A stretch of 64,000 nt of DNA, from assembly GCA_002716385.1 (NCBI GenBank), contig PBAX01000008.1:62001-126000 (forward strand), read 5' to 3'. Shown here one piece after another: positions 35,702 through 44,943 of this stretch. The number at the start of each line of letters is the position of its first letter. Positions within the stretch are counted from its first letter, which is position 1. The position numbers were made by a program, and so were the translations under genes. Origin of the DNA: Phycisphaerae bacterium (GTDB lineage: Bacteria; Planctomycetota; Phycisphaerae; Phycisphaerales; SM1A02). Below the pieces are notes generated by a model. The model ran no database searches, had not been told where the DNA came from, and saw nothing but the letters and a program-made list of their open reading frames with translations.

Positions 35702-37147
35702 TCAGTGATCTCCCTCGTGATAGGTGCCATCCGCATGGAAATGGCCGCCTTTCTGAATGGTTCCGCTCGTGGCCAGCATCAATTGGAAGCCGCCATCGAG
35801 CACCACTTCATCGCCGTCACGCAGACCACTGAGGACCGCGACCCATCGGTCATCGTTCATCCCAAGATCCGCTTCGATACGGATGGCCTGATTCGGATTG
35901 TCGGGATCTCGGCGGAAGATCACAGGGATGAGTCCGTCCTGCTGCACCGCAGCCATTGGAACCGCCAGCTCTGACGTTTCCGTCGATTCGGTGATGATCT
36001 CCAGCTGTGCGCTCACCCCCGGACGCGCCCAGGAGGACAGTTCATCCGGTGTCACGTAGAGGTCGATCGTTCTCTTCTGGGTATCGGCCTCGAGTCCCAG
36101 CTGCAGTCGCCCGCTCATGGTGTCATGTATCGGAATGGCGGTACCGGCGGCTGTCGGAACCGGGGGGACGATTCTGGCCATGAGCCCATCCTTGAGGGCG
36201 CCGAGATCGCTCTGGAGACCGAACGCATGGAAGCGAAGGCGAACAGGCTGGACCATGGTCAGTATGTTCTCGCCGATTTCCACCCAGGTCCCGTTGGTCA
36301 AATCGATCTTCTCGACGACACCCGATTCCTTCGCCCGTACCTCAAGCGTCTTGATCCTTCTCCAAATGGGGAGACTGTTTGGATTCAATGTGGATGTCTC
36401 GAGCAGTTGCTTCGGTGAAACATCAAGCATGGAAGCGGCATTGTCGATCGCAAGCGTGAATTGTGCTTGAGCGGCATTGACCCGGTTTTCCGTCATGACC
36501 CGTTCCGCATACAGTCTGGCGTCCTCTTCACGTACTTCCGAGAGCTTGGCTCTGGCTTCGGAAAGCGAAGCCTGGGCGATGGTGAACTCCTTCTTGTGCT
36601 CTTCGTCAGTCTTGACCAGAACCTCAAGTTCCTTCACTCGCTCGGACCAGATCTTGATGCTCTGGATGAGATTCTGATCATGTTGTGCATGGGCCGCCAT
36701 GAGCCGCTCGTAGCTGGCGAGTTGTGCCTTTGATTCCATCAGATTCGCATCGGCCTGGGCGATCGACTGCTGCATTTCCCGCCACTGCGGGGAATCGATT
36801 CTGAAAAGTGTCGTTCCGGCATCCACCTTCTGGAACTGCTCGACGAGAATCTCGATTCTGCCGGGCAGCATCGATCGGTACTCTCGAACCGCCGTCGGCA
36901 GATACTCGAAGCGACCAGGAACACGAAGCGTGTTCTCGACCTGTCTTCTCTCAACGCGGGCGAAGGTTATTCCCAGATTTGATCGGACCGTTGTCGGGAT
37001 CGCGACACGATTCGACGGCAGGATGTCGTCCGTATTGTGGGTCTCGCCAGAGTCTTCTCTGGAGGCGGCGTTCTCGCATCCGATCGTCGGAATGATCAGG
37101 AACATGGCAGAGGCCATCATCAGTGAGGTTCTTGCAATGCTCTTCAT
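35702..37147 (-). CDS. RND efflux periplasmic adaptor lipoprotein with His-rich tail
   Basis: 481 residues. The N terminus resembles a lipoprotein signal ending TIGC. It has the membrane-fusion-protein order: barrel-sandwich halves around a long coiled-coil hairpin (about 110-230; many Ala/Glu/Gln heptads) and a beta-barrel and membrane-proximal domain. The last residues GGHFHADGTYHEGDH contain five His, unusual for generic adaptors and suggesting metal binding as in CusB/CzcB. First gene of the efflux block. Confidence 0.9.
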   Translation of the reverse strand: MKSIARTSLMMASAMFLIIPTIGCENAASREDSGETHNTDDILPSNRVAIPTTVRSNLGITFARVERRQVENTLRVPGRFEYLPTAVREYRSMLPGRIEILVEQFQKVDAGTTLFRIDSPQWREMQQSIAQADANLMESKAQLASYERLMAAHAQHDQNLIQSIKIWSERVKELEVLVKTDEEHKKEFTIAQASLSEARAKLSEVREEDARLYAERVMTENRVNAAQAQFTLAIDNAASMLDVSPKQLLETSTLNPNSLPIWRRIKTLEVRAKESGVVEKIDLTNGTWVEIGENILTMVQPVRLRFHAFGLQSDLGALKDGLMARIVPPVPTAAGTAIPIHDTMSGRLQLGLEADTQKRTIDLYVTPDELSSWARPGVSAQLEIITESTETSELAVPMAAVQQDGLIPVIFRRDPDNPNQAIRIEADLGMNDDRWVAVLSGLRDGDEVVLDGGFQLMLATSGTIQKGGHFHADGTYHEGDH

Positions 37148-37332
37148 TTTCAGGCTCCACGGTACGAAAGCTATGTAGGTGTTCCAGTCCCTCTCTCCGC
37201 GGGAATCTCGGCTCTCGCAGATGACGGAGTCTGGTCACAGAATACGTCCAAATGCAATCGGGGAATCGATCTGTTTCACCTTCAGATCCACCAGTCCACT
37301 CGGGGTTGTCCAGCATCGGACTCCCGTGCTTC

Positions 37333-38253
37333 CTAGTGCCCTTCGTTCGACTTCGCAGCGGTTCGCTTCAGCCGTTCGGGATTCGGGAGCTTGATTTTGC
37401 GTGCCATGCCTACCCAGGACATCATCTTGATGAAGATCCAACTGCTGTCGAACTGCCACCAGGCCAGCCCGTGGCGGGCGGAGGTGGGGAAGGCATGGTG
37501 GTTGTTGTGCCAGCCTTCGCCCAATGCCAGGACACCGACTATTGGGTTGTTGCGGCTGTGGTCATGGCTTTCATAGGGCTGACTTCCCCAGATGTGGCAG
37601 ATCGAGTTGACGCTCCAGGTGACGTGATGCTCAAAGAAGATCCTCACCAGGCCGCCCCAGAGGAATCCTGTGAAGGCTCCGAACCATGTTCCACTGATGA
37701 CGCCGCCGAGGACCGTTGGAATGATGAAGCTCAACAGAACCCAGAACGGGAACAGATTGCTGATCAATCTCAGATCCTTGTCCGCTTTGAGATCGGGAAT
37801 GTATCGATCCTGATCAGGTTGTTCGATCTTGAAGAGCCAACCAAGATGGGAGTAGATGAACCGCTTGATTCGTCCTCCATCCCCGACATGCGGTGAGTGT
37901 GGATCGTGCTCCTCGTCGCTGTGCTGATGGTGCTGTCGATGAATCGCACACCACCAGTAGAGATCGCCCTGACAGGCCATGGACCCGCTGATTCCCAGCA
38001 TGTACTTGACCCAACGAGGGCAATCGAACGACTTGTGGGTGAAGTAGCGATGAAAACCGACTGTGATTCCAAGTCCGCATATCAGGTACATCCCACCGAA
38101 GATCGCCAGATCAAGAACACCGAATCCTCTTCCCCAGGCCAGCCACATCACGGTGATGAGCGCCAAGGGGGGCAGGATCACCGAGATCAGAACGGTCAGT
38201 CTCGCGCCTCGGGGAAGCTGCATGGTCGGCTGGGATGGAATGGCACTGGACAT
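37333..38253 (-). CDS. Membrane fatty acid desaturase (delta-9, stearoyl-CoA type)
   Basis: 306 residues from ATG 38253 with GGAG eight bases upstream (ATG 38274 would add seven residues). The three histidine boxes are HRYFTH, HRQHHQHSD and HNNHHAF, giving the di-iron site, embedded in four membrane helices. This is the acyl-CoA/acyl-lipid desaturase family that puts a double bond at position 9 of saturated chains, regulating membrane fluidity. Standalone gene, upstream of and divergent in sense from the SDR only by 51 bases on the same strand. Confidence 0.92.
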   Translation of the reverse strand: MSSAIPSQPTMQLPRGARLTVLISVILPPLALITVMWLAWGRGFGVLDLAIFGGMYLICGLGITVGFHRYFTHKSFDCPRWVKYMLGISGSMACQGDLYWWCAIHRQHHQHSDEEHDPHSPHVGDGGRIKRFIYSHLGWLFKIEQPDQDRYIPDLKADKDLRLISNLFPFWVLLSFIIPTVLGGVISGTWFGAFTGFLWGGLVRIFFEHHVTWSVNSICHIWGSQPYESHDHSRNNPIVGVLALGEGWHNNHHAFPTSARHGLAWWQFDSSWIFIKMMSWVGMARKIKLPNPERLKRTAAKSNEGH

Positions 38254-38304
38254 CTGGTACTCCGGGCCGGTCATGGTACCCGTTTGCAGCTACTGCGTTA
38301 CGAA

Positions 38305-39027
38305 TCAGCGAGCCCGGACGCGGGACAGGCCACCGTCGATTCCGATTATCTGACCCGTCATCCAGTCGTTGGCCGGATCCAGCAGAAAGGCGATGAGGCG
38401 TGCCACTTCCTCTGCCGTGCCGATGCGTCCAAGCGGGTGCATCGCTTCGGAGGCCTTTCGAGCACCTTCATTGCTGGTGAGTCTGCTGGCCAGAGGCGTC
38501 TCGACAAGGCCCGGAGCGACGGCATTGCAGCGTACGCCTCTGGTTGCATAGCTCGCGGCTGCAGAGCGTGTGAGCCCCTCAACACCGGCCTTGGCGGCAG
38601 CGATGGCCTCATGATTGGCCAGTCCGACCTGCGAGGCACAGGTAGACATCAGGACGATGCTGCCGCCACCCTGTCTCCAGGACAGTCCACAGGCTCGCAC
38701 GAGAGAGAAGGCCGTCTTCAGGTTCTGGTTGATCGTCTCCATGAATTCCGCTTCCGATGTCTGATGAGCGGATTTGAGCAGGATGCTCCCTGCCAGATTG
38801 GTGGCGTGGCGAATATCCGGATGTTCAGCGAGAAGCGACGCCACGGCATCGAAGTCGGTGGCATCCAGGACCGTGGTCAGGCCACCGGTTTGCGAGGCGA
38901 CCTCCTCGAGTGTCTCATGGGTTCTTCCAGCAAGCACCAGATCCCAGCCCTTCTCGGAAAGCTGCTGTGCCAGTGCCTTGCCTATTCCGCCGCCAGCGCC
39001 AATGATCAGGGCCTTGGGTTGAGCCAT
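38305..39027 (-). CDS. SDR-family oxidoreductase lacking the catalytic Tyr
   Basis: 240 residues, the classical length. The cofactor loop is IIGAGGGIGKAL, NLAGS replaces NNAG, and the catalytic Ser is in VLMSTCASQVG. Where YxxxK is expected the sequence reads NHEAIAAAKAGVEGL, so Lys is kept and Tyr is replaced by Ile. GIDGGLSRVRAR ends it in typical SDR manner. It may bind NAD(P) without normal dehydrogenase chemistry, or use a different acid/base. Substrate unknown. Confidence 0.88.
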   Translation of the reverse strand: MAQPKALIIGAGGGIGKALAQQLSEKGWDLVLAGRTHETLEEVASQTGGLTTVLDATDFDAVASLLAEHPDIRHATNLAGSILLKSAHQTSEAEFMETINQNLKTAFSLVRACGLSWRQGGGSIVLMSTCASQVGLANHEAIAAAKAGVEGLTRSAAASYATRGVRCNAVAPGLVETPLASRLTSNEGARKASEAMHPLGRIGTAEEVARLIAFLLDPANDWMTGQIIGIDGGLSRVRAR

Positions 39028-39047
39028 GAGGGATTCTCTCTTTCCGG

Positions 39048-39206
39048 TCAGGCGCTCGCCTTGTCAATCTGCTCATTGAACATCATGCGAGCTCTCTGGA
39101 TGTGTAGCCTGAGATGCAGTCTCTTTGTATTTTCGTCGGTAGATGAACTGATTTTCAAGCCCGGATTCACCGATCCCGGGACCTCCGTAGCCGATTCGAA
39201 GGGCAT
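39048..39206 (-). CDS. Possible small protein, 52 residues
   Basis: From ATG 39206 to a stop 20 bases before the SDR start. The C-terminal half (TKRLHLRLHIQRARMMFNEQ) would form a strongly amphipathic basic helix. There is no clear ribosome-binding site and no recognised family. I list it because the helix is well formed and the position suits an operon with the SDR. It may be chance. Confidence 0.35.
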   Translation of the reverse strand: MPFESATEVPGSVNPGLKISSSTDENTKRLHLRLHIQRARMMFNEQIDKASA

Positions 39207-39340
39207 CGGAGGGCTTTCACGATCATGACGCCTATCATCGTGTCGGTACGACCGCTTCGTAGTGTGCTGTCCTGTTTGTCTGTCGTTCATTGTGTCACCC
39301 GTGAATAGTAGGCACACAAATCGGAAATGGAGGCTCTCAA

Positions 39341-40327
39341 ATGATGAAGTTTGACGTCGCCGTGGTCGGTGCCGGTATCGCGGGACTGGCTGCAGCAGGG
39401 AGGCTGCGGATATCCGGATGCCGCGTGCTCCTGATAGACAAGGCCAGAGGACCCGGTGGCAGGCTGGCGACGAGGCATGGTGTGGGGGAGATTCGAATGG
39501 ATCATGGATGCCAGTATCTGGTCGAGGGATCCGATGACGAGTCGAGCATACTCCAGTCCGATGCCAGAGATGATTGTCTGGGAATATGGCGTCCGAATTG
39601 CACAGGATCGAATTCGATGCATCTGGACAACTATCCGGAGGGCGACCTCTGGCATGTCGGTGTGCCGACCATGAGCGCTATTCCAAGATCGATGGCGCGA
39701 GATCTCCAAGTGAAGCTGAAATCTCGTGTGGCGACATTGAAGCGGATTGACGATGACTGGCTATTGCTCGATACGGATGATCAGCCGATCGCACAAGCAA
39801 CCTGGGTCCTTTCGGCGATCCCATCACCCCAGGCAATTGATTTGCTGGCACCTCACGAATTCAGCGGGCTGGAAGTCATGTCAAAGGCCACCTACGACCC
39901 TAATTGGACTCTCATGGTGGTAGAACCTGGCTCGACTACGGGAGAGCCCGATGTGATCGAACCTCAGAACGGATCGATTGCCTGGATAGTCAACCAGAAG
40001 AGCAAGCCCGGTCGTCCTGAGGTGGACGCTTGGGTCGCCCAGGCCACCACCCGATGGAGCACCGACAACCTCGAACTTGATCAGGCGCAGGTCATACAGA
40101 AGCTGCTTCCGGAGATGTCTGCGGCGATTGGTCGTCAAGTCAACGGTGAAACAAGTGCGCATCGATGGCGTTACGCGTTTGTCAATGACCCTGCCGGCGA
40201 ACCGTCACTCCTCGATCCTGACAGAAAGCTGGCCGCCTGTGGTGACTGGTGTCTTGGAAACAGGGTTACTCATGCCATCACCAGCGGTCGGGCGGCAGCC
40301 CAGACAATCCTGCGGAACATGAAATGA
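39341..40327 (+). CDS. FAD-dependent amine oxidoreductase, renalase-like
   Basis: 328 residues. The N-terminal dinucleotide fold is VAVVGAGIAGLAAAGRL, then LIDKARGPGGRLATRHG, which is the renalase-type GG motif with Arg residues contacting FAD, and MDHGCQYL. Near the C terminus ACGDWCLGNRVTHAITSGRA closes the FAD site. Members oxidise NAD(P)H isomers or amines; bacterial renalases repair 6-DHNAD. Its stop abuts the convergent DinB-like stop. Confidence 0.85.
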   Translation: MMKFDVAVVGAGIAGLAAAGRLRISGCRVLLIDKARGPGGRLATRHGVGEIRMDHGCQYLVEGSDDESSILQSDARDDCLGIWRPNCTGSNSMHLDNYPEGDLWHVGVPTMSAIPRSMARDLQVKLKSRVATLKRIDDDWLLLDTDDQPIAQATWVLSAIPSPQAIDLLAPHEFSGLEVMSKATYDPNWTLMVVEPGSTTGEPDVIEPQNGSIAWIVNQKSKPGRPEVDAWVAQATTRWSTDNLELDQAQVIQKLLPEMSAAIGRQVNGETSAHRWRYAFVNDPAGEPSLLDPDRKLAACGDWCLGNRVTHAITSGRAAAQTILRNMK

Positions 40328-40834
40328 TCAGCCTGTTGGTCCGAATCCGGCGATTCGCCGCCAGCCACTGACCTGCCCGAGATGGAACGTCACGTGCGCG
40401 ACCATCATGAAGTTCGCAACGGATGCAAGATTGGGCATGCGACCTTCGAAGAAGGTGCCTTCCGTGGAACGTTCAAACACCGAATCATCGAGTGTCTCGA
40501 CGAACACGGCGGCTTCTTCCAGTCTGTTCATGAAGCATGAGATGGCTTCCTCCTTGGTCTGGTAGCCATCGTGCATGTGGAGGCATTCGGCTCCATGCTG
40601 ATACAGATCCGTATCGGAATCCTGCAATTCGATGTCGCTTCCAAGCATTTGCATGCAGTAGCCCACGTAGTAGGCGCAGTGTCCGAGGACGAAAGCGGGG
40701 TGATTGATGGTCGTATCGCAGCAATCGCTGAATCGGCCAGCTTCGACATCATCAACCAGTGGCTTCGCCATGTTCATGACGAATCGAATTGATCCGGCAA
40801 GTGCCGTTCCGGTGAGGTTGCATGTCGTGGTCAT
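40328..40834 (-). CDS. DinB-like domain protein
   Basis: 168 residues, a four-helix bundle with metal-binding His candidates: NHPAFVLGHCAYYVG near residue 44 and AHVTFHLGQVSGWRRI near the C terminus (about 143-158). The latter (HxxxHxGQ-like with WRR) is the usual closing helix of DinB/YfiT proteins. These proteins use bacillithiol-, mycothiol- or other thiol-dependent chemistry or have unknown roles. Stop directly abuts the previous gene. Confidence 0.8.
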   Translation of the reverse strand: MTTTCNLTGTALAGSIRFVMNMAKPLVDDVEAGRFSDCCDTTINHPAFVLGHCAYYVGYCMQMLGSDIELQDSDTDLYQHGAECLHMHDGYQTKEEAISCFMNRLEEAAVFVETLDDSVFERSTEGTFFEGRMPNLASVANFMMVAHVTFHLGQVSGWRRIAGFGPTG

Positions 40835-41029
40835 CTGGAAGCTCCTGATTGGTTTGGTCGTTTGAGTGGCATGTAGTCTAGTCCTCGGGGAGATGGGTTT
40901 TCATCGTTCATCCAACGAAAATATGGATATTCGAAGCGGGAATGTGTTCCTTGATCGTTATGGATGCCCGTTTCACATGGTTGGAAACGGCATTTGAGAA
41001 CGAGGCATTCGAACGGGTAGCATCAGATC

Positions 41030-43042
41030 ATGAGTATTAAACTTCTGAAATGGATTGTCCCTTGTCTGGCTCTGCTCCTGATGCCAAGCCAGCTTGCCTA
41101 TTCAAACGAGCGTCCCGCTGATCCGGACAGACTGCGTGTGCTCGTCTGGAACGTCCTGCACGGGGCTAACGACGTCGAGAACGGGCCTGAGAAGGCGCTT
41201 GAGATCATTCGTGAATCCAAGGCCGATCTCGTCCTGCTTCAGGAAAGCTACGACATCGACGGGGATCGACCAAAGCTCGGAGCATGGCTGGCCGGACAAC
41301 TCGGTTGGAAGCAATGGCAGGGGGAAAGCGCTCATCTATGTGTATTGACACGACTGGATATCGAGGCCACATTTTTTCATCATCCATGGCATGGAGTTGG
41401 CGCCGAACTGAAGGATGATCTTGGTCGTCGCTTCATCGCCTGGTCGATCTGGATCGACTGGCGTGCCTACATCACAAGAGAACTTCGGGATGCCCCCGAT
41501 ATGAGTGATGCCGAACTGCTGGCGGCAGAGGATGTCCGCTCTTCAAGACTGCCGCAAGCCAATGCCATTCTTTCCCATCTAGATGCGATTGGTCATCGAC
41601 GTGCCAGTATCCCGGTGCTCGTGGGAGGCGATTGGAACACACCCTCGCATCTGGATTGGACGGAAGATGCGGAGCGGGTGTTCAAGCATCGACGAAATCT
41701 CCCGCTCCCGGTCAGTCTTGCAATGCAGGATGCCGGTTTCATGGACACCTTTCGTGTCGTGCATCCGCATCCCGTCCAGCGTCCGGGGATCACATGGTCC
41801 CCGATGTTCCGTGAGAGTGACGGCAAGGTGACTGGATTCGAACGAATCGACCGTCTCTATCTACGGAATCCGACTCAGCCGGAGAATGATTGGATTCTCA
41901 CGCCAGTCTCCGGACATGTCCTGCCTGAAGAGTGGGAAGACAATGCCATTCCTATCGAGAAGCGGGAGTTCCCCTCCGATCACGGGGCGCTCTTCATGGA
42001 TCTGGAGTGGAAGAAGGCGACGCCGGATCAGGCGGTGCAGCCAGTGCTGCTGGACGTCCTGGCCTTCAACATCCTTCACAGTGGGAATATCCCTGGTCCG
42101 ACAGCCGCCGATTCTCTGTACCAGAAGCCAAGGCATGCAGCCATCGCGGATGTCATCATTCGCTCTGACCCCGATGTCGTGCTGGTGCAGGAGGAGTCTG
42201 GAGACGAGCGAGTCTTCGAGATTCTGAAGAAGAGGGATTCCACCTGGAATCGTCGAGGTGGTGGTACGCGTGGCCAGGCGACCTACGCGAAGTTTCCCAT
42301 CGAGGGAATGGATCAGGACACGGCGCGAATCATGCATCCATCCGGTCCAGTCGTCGTGCACAACGTCCATTGGAAGCCCTATCCATATGGCCCCTACCTG
42401 ATCCAGGACAGGTTGCTTGAAGGTCGGGAGATCGACGTCCGGGAGATTCTCGAGGAAAGTGACAAGGGCGACATCTATTTCCAGACCTATCGCTCGGTTC
42501 ATCCGGCGCTTGTTTCTGGTACGCCGGTGATCGTGGGCGGAGATTTCAACGAGCCGTCGCATCTCGATTGGACGGATGACTGGGAACAGTCCGAACTTGA
42601 TCGATGGGTGTCGAATCCGACGGATACGCGGCTGGGGCCAGCCATGTCATGGAAAGGTTCTCAGGTCATGGCGACTCCGATCAACTACACCGAGGAATTG
42701 GGGATAGATGGCCCATTGCCTGGACTGAAAGATGTTTTCAGGACGCTGCGGCCTAGCGAGACCATTCATCCGGGGCATACCTGGACGCCGAGATACATCG
42801 ATGGAACGAAGGGTCGGGGGCACTGGGATGCCAGTGGATTCGAGGATCCACGAGAGGCACAGAAGACGGCGGCGTTGGATCGAATAGACATGATCTACGC
42901 TTCGCCGAACCTGGAGCCTGTGCGAGTCTTCGTGTTGGGGGATCATGGCGATCCTTCCAGCGACATAGGTTTCCAGGAGTGGCCCTCGGACCACAGGGCT
43001 GTCCTGGCCACTCTTCGCTGGTATCCCGATCGATCGGACTGA
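41030..43042 (+). CDS. Secreted tandem endonuclease/exonuclease/phosphatase (EEP) protein
   Basis: 670 residues with a signal peptide ending LAYSNE. Two EEP domains follow. The first (about 34-335) has VLVWNVLHG (Asn41), VLLQES (Glu72), GGDWNTPSHLDW and SDHGALFMDLEW. The second (about 345-665) has LAFNILHSG, VVLVQEES, GGDFNEPSHLDWTDD and WPSDHRAVLATL. Both copies keep the Asn, Glu, Asp and His catalytic set, so both may be active. Such enzymes cleave phosphodiesters or phosphomonoesters (DNA, phospholipid heads, inositol phosphates). 27 bases upstream of the PAP-like gene. Confidence 0.88.
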   Translation: MSIKLLKWIVPCLALLLMPSQLAYSNERPADPDRLRVLVWNVLHGANDVENGPEKALEIIRESKADLVLLQESYDIDGDRPKLGAWLAGQLGWKQWQGESAHLCVLTRLDIEATFFHHPWHGVGAELKDDLGRRFIAWSIWIDWRAYITRELRDAPDMSDAELLAAEDVRSSRLPQANAILSHLDAIGHRRASIPVLVGGDWNTPSHLDWTEDAERVFKHRRNLPLPVSLAMQDAGFMDTFRVVHPHPVQRPGITWSPMFRESDGKVTGFERIDRLYLRNPTQPENDWILTPVSGHVLPEEWEDNAIPIEKREFPSDHGALFMDLEWKKATPDQAVQPVLLDVLAFNILHSGNIPGPTAADSLYQKPRHAAIADVIIRSDPDVVLVQEESGDERVFEILKKRDSTWNRRGGGTRGQATYAKFPIEGMDQDTARIMHPSGPVVVHNVHWKPYPYGPYLIQDRLLEGREIDVREILEESDKGDIYFQTYRSVHPALVSGTPVIVGGDFNEPSHLDWTDDWEQSELDRWVSNPTDTRLGPAMSWKGSQVMATPINYTEELGIDGPLPGLKDVFRTLRPSETIHPGHTWTPRYIDGTKGRGHWDASGFEDPREAQKTAALDRIDMIYASPNLEPVRVFVLGDHGDPSSDIGFQEWPSDHRAVLATLRWYPDRSD

Positions 43043-43069
43043 GGGATCACTGGACGATATGCTGGCAGG

Positions 43070-44938
43070 ATGATCACTCCACTCATCCCATTGCTCGTCT
43101 TCGCCTTGCTTCACGATGACCCGGATGCGCTGGTGGCCTATCCACTGCAGGCATCCGATGTCTCGTCGGAGACACTCCATGCCCAGCTGGGGCCGTCGAT
43201 CGTCCTTGAACGAGCACTCGATTTCGTTCCTGACGAGCAGGGTGGCGGTGTTGAGCTGACGGAGCAGGATCGACTGGTGATCGCCGATGATTTCAAGGCC
43301 GTGAAGGACCTGCTTCCCCTCCAGGAAATGACGGTTTCCGCCTGGCTTTCCGTCGTGCAGCCCAGAGAGTGGGGTGGGGTACTCGGATGCATCCAGGACA
43401 ACAACGATGCGGAGACTGGATGGGTCCTTGGTTACGACAGCAGGCAGTTCACTTACGGTTTGGCAACCGAGGGGCCCGATGACGGCAACGGGCTGATGAC
43501 CTATGTCAAGGGCAAGACCCCTTATGAAGAAGGCCGGATGTATCACATTGTCGGTACCTACGACGGAGAGACCGCTCGCTTGTTCGTGAATGGCAAGCTG
43601 GATGGCCAGTCGAAGGTCCAGTCCGGCCCCTTGCTCTATCCGGAGGCGGCTCCGTTCACGATCGGGTCCTACATGGATGACAACGAGTTTCATCCGCATG
43701 TCGGTCGCTTGATGGATGTGCGGCTCTACGACATGGCAGCCAGTGGTGACTGGGTCCGACATCAGTTCGATCATCATGCACATAGAGCGTCGTTCCCCGT
43801 CCGGATTCCGCCTGAGAAACCGATTTCGGATGATCTGGATTGGCAGGTTCCGCCATTTCTCCAGTACGCAACAGGCGATTCGATTCGGATCGTCTTCGAG
43901 ACGACGCGGCCGGTGACCGGTGTCGTCCGGTATGGAGAAACATCGGAATTCAATCTCGAGAAACGGATTGCCGAACCTCTGATGCTTGGCGAGGTTCTCC
44001 TGGATGGTCTCGACCCGGATGAGCCGTACTTCTATCAAGTGGACTTGCAGGATGATGGGGAGCAGCGGATACAGAGCGATATCCTGACCTTCCAGACAGC
44101 GGCCCCACGTGGCAAGCCCATAGGCTTCGCGATATTGAGTGACACCCAGGACAATCCCGTCGTTTCCGCCCAGCTCTCCGAGCATATTTGGGAACAACGC
44201 CCCGGTTTTCTGGTGCATCCGGGCGATCTGACCGGGACCGGATCACGAAAAGGGGATTGGACGGAGGAATTCTTCCCTGGAATGAACGGGCTGCTTGGTC
44301 GTGTCACGATGTATCCGGTTCTCGGCAATCATGAACAGGATGCACGGCATTACTACAAGTACATGTCCCTTCCCGATCCGGAGTACTACTACAGCTTCAG
44401 TCAGGGCGACGCCGACTTCTTCATGATCGATACCAATAGAAACGTGGCGCCCGGTTCGGAACAGTACATTTGGCTTGACGAGGTTCTGGCCGAATCGAAT
44501 GCCAGATGGAAGTTCGTGGTGCATCACCATCCGCCGTATTCATCAGACGAGAATGATTACGGTGACACCTGGAAGGGAAGAGGCACCCGTGGGGATCTCC
44601 GCGCGAGAAAGCTCACGACTCTTTACGACAAACATGATGTTGATCTGGTCCTGAATGGCCACATACACAGCTATGAACGGACATGGCCGATTTCGGGGGG
44701 ACGGGTCGTCGATGATGGTGGAGTCGTCTATACGATCACCGGTGGTGGTGGCGGGGGACTGGAAACGCCCGGGCCCTCGAGGCCATCATTCAACAACACC
44801 GTCCGCAGGGGTCATCACTACTGCATGGTTCGCTTGAACGGGGACACATTGGAGTTCTTCGCCTACGACCTGGACAACAGGCTCTTCGATCACATGCGGA
44901 TCGACAAGCGTCGCCGTGGGCTCGACACGGTCGAATGA
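43070..44938 (+). CDS. Exported LamG + purple-acid-phosphatase-like metallophosphoesterase
   Basis: 622 residues. A LamG/concanavalin-like domain (about 20-240; GTYDGETARLFVNGKLDGQ is its hallmark) precedes a Fn3-like PAP N-domain (about 255-345; GVVRYGETSEFN, YFYQVDLQDD) and a metallophosphatase domain with AILSDTQDN, HPGDLTGTG, LGNHEQD, VVHHHPPY and LNGHIHSYERT. These are the five metal motifs with Asn-His-Glu and Gly-His-x-His. The enzyme would hydrolyse phosphate esters outside the cytoplasm, perhaps with the LamG domain binding a glycan. A weak signal begins MITPLIPLLVFALL. Confidence 0.9.
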   Translation: MITPLIPLLVFALLHDDPDALVAYPLQASDVSSETLHAQLGPSIVLERALDFVPDEQGGGVELTEQDRLVIADDFKAVKDLLPLQEMTVSAWLSVVQPREWGGVLGCIQDNNDAETGWVLGYDSRQFTYGLATEGPDDGNGLMTYVKGKTPYEEGRMYHIVGTYDGETARLFVNGKLDGQSKVQSGPLLYPEAAPFTIGSYMDDNEFHPHVGRLMDVRLYDMAASGDWVRHQFDHHAHRASFPVRIPPEKPISDDLDWQVPPFLQYATGDSIRIVFETTRPVTGVVRYGETSEFNLEKRIAEPLMLGEVLLDGLDPDEPYFYQVDLQDDGEQRIQSDILTFQTAAPRGKPIGFAILSDTQDNPVVSAQLSEHIWEQRPGFLVHPGDLTGTGSRKGDWTEEFFPGMNGLLGRVTMYPVLGNHEQDARHYYKYMSLPDPEYYYSFSQGDADFFMIDTNRNVAPGSEQYIWLDEVLAESNARWKFVVHHHPPYSSDENDYGDTWKGRGTRGDLRARKLTTLYDKHDVDLVLNGHIHSYERTWPISGGRVVDDGGVVYTITGGGGGGLETPGPSRPSFNNTVRRGHHYCMVRLNGDTLEFFAYDLDNRLFDHMRIDKRRRGLDTVE

Positions 44939-44943
44939 AGTGG

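Noticed and set aside
42647-44218. Long minus-strand ORF antisense to the PAP-like gene (523 codons)
   Set aside because: It lies inside a well-supported gene with clear metal motifs; long antisense ORFs are expected from GC-rich codon bias. Its protein has no recognisable domain.
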